Part shown: positions 15,429 to 17,664 of the stretch, piece by piece
How the letters are laid out: every line of letters starts with the position of its first letter
Numbering within the stretch: the stretch's first letter is position 1
Made by a program: the position numbers and the translations under genes
Notes under the pieces: model-generated
What the model saw: only the letters and a program-made list of their open reading frames with translations
What the model was told of the DNA's origin: nothing
Databases searched by the model: none
NCBI GenBank assembly: GCA_934229335.1
Contig: CAKQDQ010000039.1
Span: 1-17,664, forward strand
Reading direction: 5' to 3'
From: an uncultured Prevotella sp.
Lineage (GTDB): Bacteria; Bacteroidota; Bacteroidia; Bacteroidales; Bacteroidaceae
DNA length: 17,664 nt

Positions 15429-16115
15429 ATGACGCAGGTATGCTCACTTCCTTCTTCTGCAGCCGACGTAAATGATGAGTATAATAGCAAGCATTTACCA
15501 AAGGGCATCCACGTTATTCGGACTGATGAAAAATCGGCTCGAAGAGTAGAAGGAATATCTAATAGCGAAGAAGGAGAAACACCCTGGGGATATATCTTTA
15601 TACAACACTTTGCAGCAGAAAAGTTTGAAAAAACACTCGAAACAGCCAAGTTAAACGGAGACTTCAAACCTAAATGTTTTATTCATCGTACTATCAGTTA
15701 TAAAAGTAAACCAAATGGTAAAGGCATTATAAAAGAAGAGAAACCTACTATTAGCGGTCTTGTGTTTTTGCAGGGAGAAACAGAAATGTTGAAGGACTTT
15801 CTCCAGAAGAATTTTCCTCGATACCATCTTGTCAAAAATTGTATGACAGGAGAACCAGCTTCCATTAAAGACAGTGTGATGAGACCATTCATGCAGGTGA
15901 TGAAGACTGAACCACAACGTGTTACTTTCTTGCGAGACCCTTTCGTGAAATTTGCTAAAGACCACGTAAGGCTACGTGTGTTAACAGGCGTTATGGCTGG
16001 ACAAGAAGGCTACGTAGTGCGTATATTGAAGAACCGACAGCTCGTTATGGACTTTGGGGGCTATGCTGTAGCTATCAACAATGTGCATAATGAGGATTTT
16101 GAGATAGCCGAATAA
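15429..16115 (+). CDS. UpxY-type NusG-like transcription antiterminator
   Basis: A 228-residue protein. The N-terminal half is a divergent NGN domain (GIHVIRTDEKSARRVEGI at ~26-43; a GLVFLQGETEMLKDFL segment at ~110-125, where NusG proteins have their conserved 'lFv' strand; then KDSVMRPFMQVM). The C-terminus carries a KOW module (RLRVLTGVMAGQEGYVVRIL followed by LVMDFGGYAVAI, ~181-216). In Bacteroides, UpxY proteins are the first gene of capsular polysaccharide operons. They travel with RNA polymerase and suppress premature termination in the leader of their own locus. The position here, directly after an invertible promoter and before sugar-nucleotide genes, fits that role. The N-terminal ~25 residues are atypical. 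Confidence 0.85.
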   Translation: MTQVCSLPSSAADVNDEYNSKHLPKGIHVIRTDEKSARRVEGISNSEEGETPWGYIFIQHFAAEKFEKTLETAKLNGDFKPKCFIHRTISYKSKPNGKGIIKEEKPTISGLVFLQGETEMLKDFLQKNFPRYHLVKNCMTGEPASIKDSVMRPFMQVMKTEPQRVTFLRDPFVKFAKDHVRLRVLTGVMAGQEGYVVRILKNRQLVMDFGGYAVAINNVHNEDFEIAE

Positions 16116-16147
16116 CACACACCATTCTACTCTCTTATACTCTTACT

Positions 16148-16936
16148 ATGGAAACAGATTTCATTACATACTCTCGTGGGATAATAGCGCGAGACAACGA
16201 AAAAGGAAATCGTACTGTTGCCCATAACCGTGGTGCGGCACTCGCAAGCTTCTCTAAGTTCTTAGGCACAGAGAAGATGTTGCTCAGCGAACTATCGTCA
16301 GATGTCATGACACAGTTCAAAGAATGGTTTGTAGCCAATGGACGTAAGGAAACAACAGCTCGCCTATATTTGTGCCAGATTAACGCAATGTACAAAGAAG
16401 CTGCAAAAAATGGTATAGTACCTAAAAAACAATTATTAGAAGGCGTAAAACTAATCGTTCCTAAAAAGACAGAACGTAAACTACTGACTGTCGACGAATT
16501 GCACCGATTGCGTTATGTAGACCTATCCAATTCAAAGGCGCAGACATTTGCGCGTGATATGTTCTTCTTCAGCATCTACTGCCGAGGTATCGGCTTTACC
16601 GATTTGGCACATATTAAGAAAAGCGACATCAAGGAGGGAAAACTTACTTATACATCACAAATACTTATTCCTCCTAAAATCACTATACAATGGGATGCTG
16701 CAATGCAGGAAATAGCCGACCGCTATCCGTCAGACACAGAGTATCTATTTCCTTTCATCAAGTCAGACAACAGAAACATGAAAAGCCGCGAAATAAGTAG
16801 AGTTCGTGAAAATATAGCAAGAGCCTTAAAGCACATTGCCATACGATGCAATCTGTCTGTTGTTCCAACCCTGAATATGGCAAACTGCATCTATCAACGA
16901 GCGATAGAAACTGTGAGTGTAAGCAAGATAATATAA
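16148..16936 (+). CDS. integrase-like protein lacking catalytic residues
   Basis: A 262-residue protein related to tyrosine recombinases but shortened at both ends. It starts directly in the SAM-like core-binding domain (~1-100) without an arm-binding domain. The catalytic domain retains the first arginine (R146 in YCRGIGFTDLA). The beta-hairpin lysine region reads TSQILIPPK where the neighbour has CRKKTNQ. The YVARHSWA box is replaced by LNMANCIYQ. The frame then ends at VSVSKII, before the GH motif and tyrosine. It therefore cannot carry out strand exchange by the usual chemistry. The frame itself is uninterrupted, with codon use like its neighbours. It lies 32 bp after the UpxY gene and 27 bp before the dehydrogenase gene, the slot that Bacteroides loci usually give to upxZ. 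It could be a decaying integrase or a DNA-binding protein kept for regulation. Confidence 0.75.
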   Translation: METDFITYSRGIIARDNEKGNRTVAHNRGAALASFSKFLGTEKMLLSELSSDVMTQFKEWFVANGRKETTARLYLCQINAMYKEAAKNGIVPKKQLLEGVKLIVPKKTERKLLTVDELHRLRYVDLSNSKAQTFARDMFFFSIYCRGIGFTDLAHIKKSDIKEGKLTYTSQILIPPKITIQWDAAMQEIADRYPSDTEYLFPFIKSDNRNMKSREISRVRENIARALKHIAIRCNLSVVPTLNMANCIYQRAIETVSVSKII

Positions 16937-16963
16937 CAAGAAAATACAAAATCAATAATAATT

Positions 16964-17664
16964 ATGCGTGATTTCAAAGACATTAAGGTAGCAGTAGCAG
17001 GCACAGGCTACGTGGGACTGAGTATAGCGACACTCTTGGCGCAACATCATCATGTAGCGGCAGTAGATGTAATTCCCGAAAAGGTGGAAAAGCTTAACAA
17101 TAAGATTTCACCTATACAGGATGAATATATCGAAAAGTATTTGGCAGAGAAACCTCTGAACCTCACCGCAACCCTTGATGGTAAATCCTCCTATGCAGAT
17201 GCCGACTTCGTGGTTATCGCTGCACCCACCAACTACGACCCCGTTAAGAACTACTTTGACACCTCGCACGTAGAAGAAGTCATAGACTTGGTGTTGGAGG
17301 TAAATCCAGATGCAGTAATGGTTATCAAGTCAACCATCCCAGTTGGCTACACTCGCAATCTATACTTGAAGTATGCTCAGAAAGGAGTGAAGAAGTTTAA
17401 CCTTCTCTTCTCACCAGAATTCCTCCGTGAGAGCAAAGCCCTTTACGACAACCTCTATCCAAGCCGTATCATCGTAGGCTATCCAAAGATAATCGACAAG
17501 CCAGAGTTTGAAGAAGAAAACAAGGCAATAGAGTCAGTAACAGATGTAGAGATGCTAAAAGAATCAGCCAAAACATTTGCTGCACTTTTACAAGAAGGAG
17601 CCATTAAGGAAAACATCGACACCCTCTTCATGGGCATGAAAGAAGCAGAAGCTGTTAAACTCTT
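16964..17664 (+). CDS. ugd: UDP-glucose 6-dehydrogenase, 3' partial
   Basis: The frame starts at ATG 16964 and is open to the window end (233 complete codons), so the gene is cut. The N-terminus has the Rossmann motif VAVAGTGYVGLSIATLLAQ (~9-27). Family motifs follow in order: VDVIPEKVEKLNNKISPIQDEYI, VVIAAPTNYDP, VIKSTIPVGYT, FSPEFLRESKALYDN and YPSRIIVG. This matches the short Ugd/HasB type that oxidises UDP-glucose to UDP-glucuronate with two NAD+. The catalytic cysteine would lie beyond the window. UDP-glucuronate feeds acidic capsular polysaccharides, so this is probably the first biosynthetic gene of a capsule or exopolysaccharide operon controlled by the upstream switch. Confidence 0.92.
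   Translation, partial: MRDFKDIKVAVAGTGYVGLSIATLLAQHHHVAAVDVIPEKVEKLNNKISPIQDEYIEKYLAEKPLNLTATLDGKSSYADADFVVIAAPTNYDPVKNYFDTSHVEEVIDLVLEVNPDAVMVIKSTIPVGYTRNLYLKYAQKGVKKFNLLFSPEFLRESKALYDNLYPSRIIVGYPKIIDKPEFEEENKAIESVTDVEMLKESAKTFAALLQEGAIKENIDTLFMGMKEAEAVKL

Overview
The window reads as chromosomal DNA of a Bacteroidales bacterium, most likely Prevotella or a close relative. This rests on three things. The proteins resemble that group (carboxynorspermidine dehydrogenase, short MALN-type MerR regulator, UpxY-type antiterminator). Promoter-like elements follow the Bacteroidetes TTTG-N19-TAnnTTTG form. Shine-Dalgarno sequences are essentially absent. All genes I can support lie on the + strand; every long minus-strand frame is a shadow.

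Positions 1-8388 are a housekeeping block: a 5'-truncated lipocalin-like protein, carboxynorspermidine dehydrogenase (polyamine synthesis), RecA, tripeptidase PepT overlapping a CPA2-type cation:proton antiporter, and an SNF/NSS sodium symporter. A 620-bp non-coding stretch follows (8389-9008). It holds an elaborate terminator hairpin, three tandem 22-bp repeats, two tiny open frames that may be gene remnants, a second terminator and a consensus promoter for a MerR-family regulator. Next come a HIT-family protein, a small lipoprotein, mannose-6-phosphate isomerase, an MFS transporter and a small outer-membrane beta-barrel protein.

The most interesting part is 13549-17664. Two strong hairpins precede an intact tyrosine recombinase (13841-15064). 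Immediately downstream is a 196-bp segment bounded by a perfect 22-bp inverted repeat (15122-15143 and 15296-15317). It contains a Bacteroidetes-type promoter element (TAACTTTG) on the minus strand, pointing away from the downstream genes. Then come a UpxY/NusG-like antiterminator (15429-16115), an integrase-like protein that has lost its catalytic residues (16148-16936), and the 5' part of a UDP-glucose 6-dehydrogenase gene (16964 to the window end).

This layout (recombinase, invertible promoter, UpxY, sugar-nucleotide gene) is the organisation known for phase-variable capsular polysaccharide loci of Bacteroides. I infer that the window ends just inside such a locus, and that in this assembly the promoter is in the OFF orientation for it. 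The inactive integrase-like gene, a 22-codon leader ORF and a 23-nt direct repeat straddling one inverted repeat are features I cannot match to a described system.
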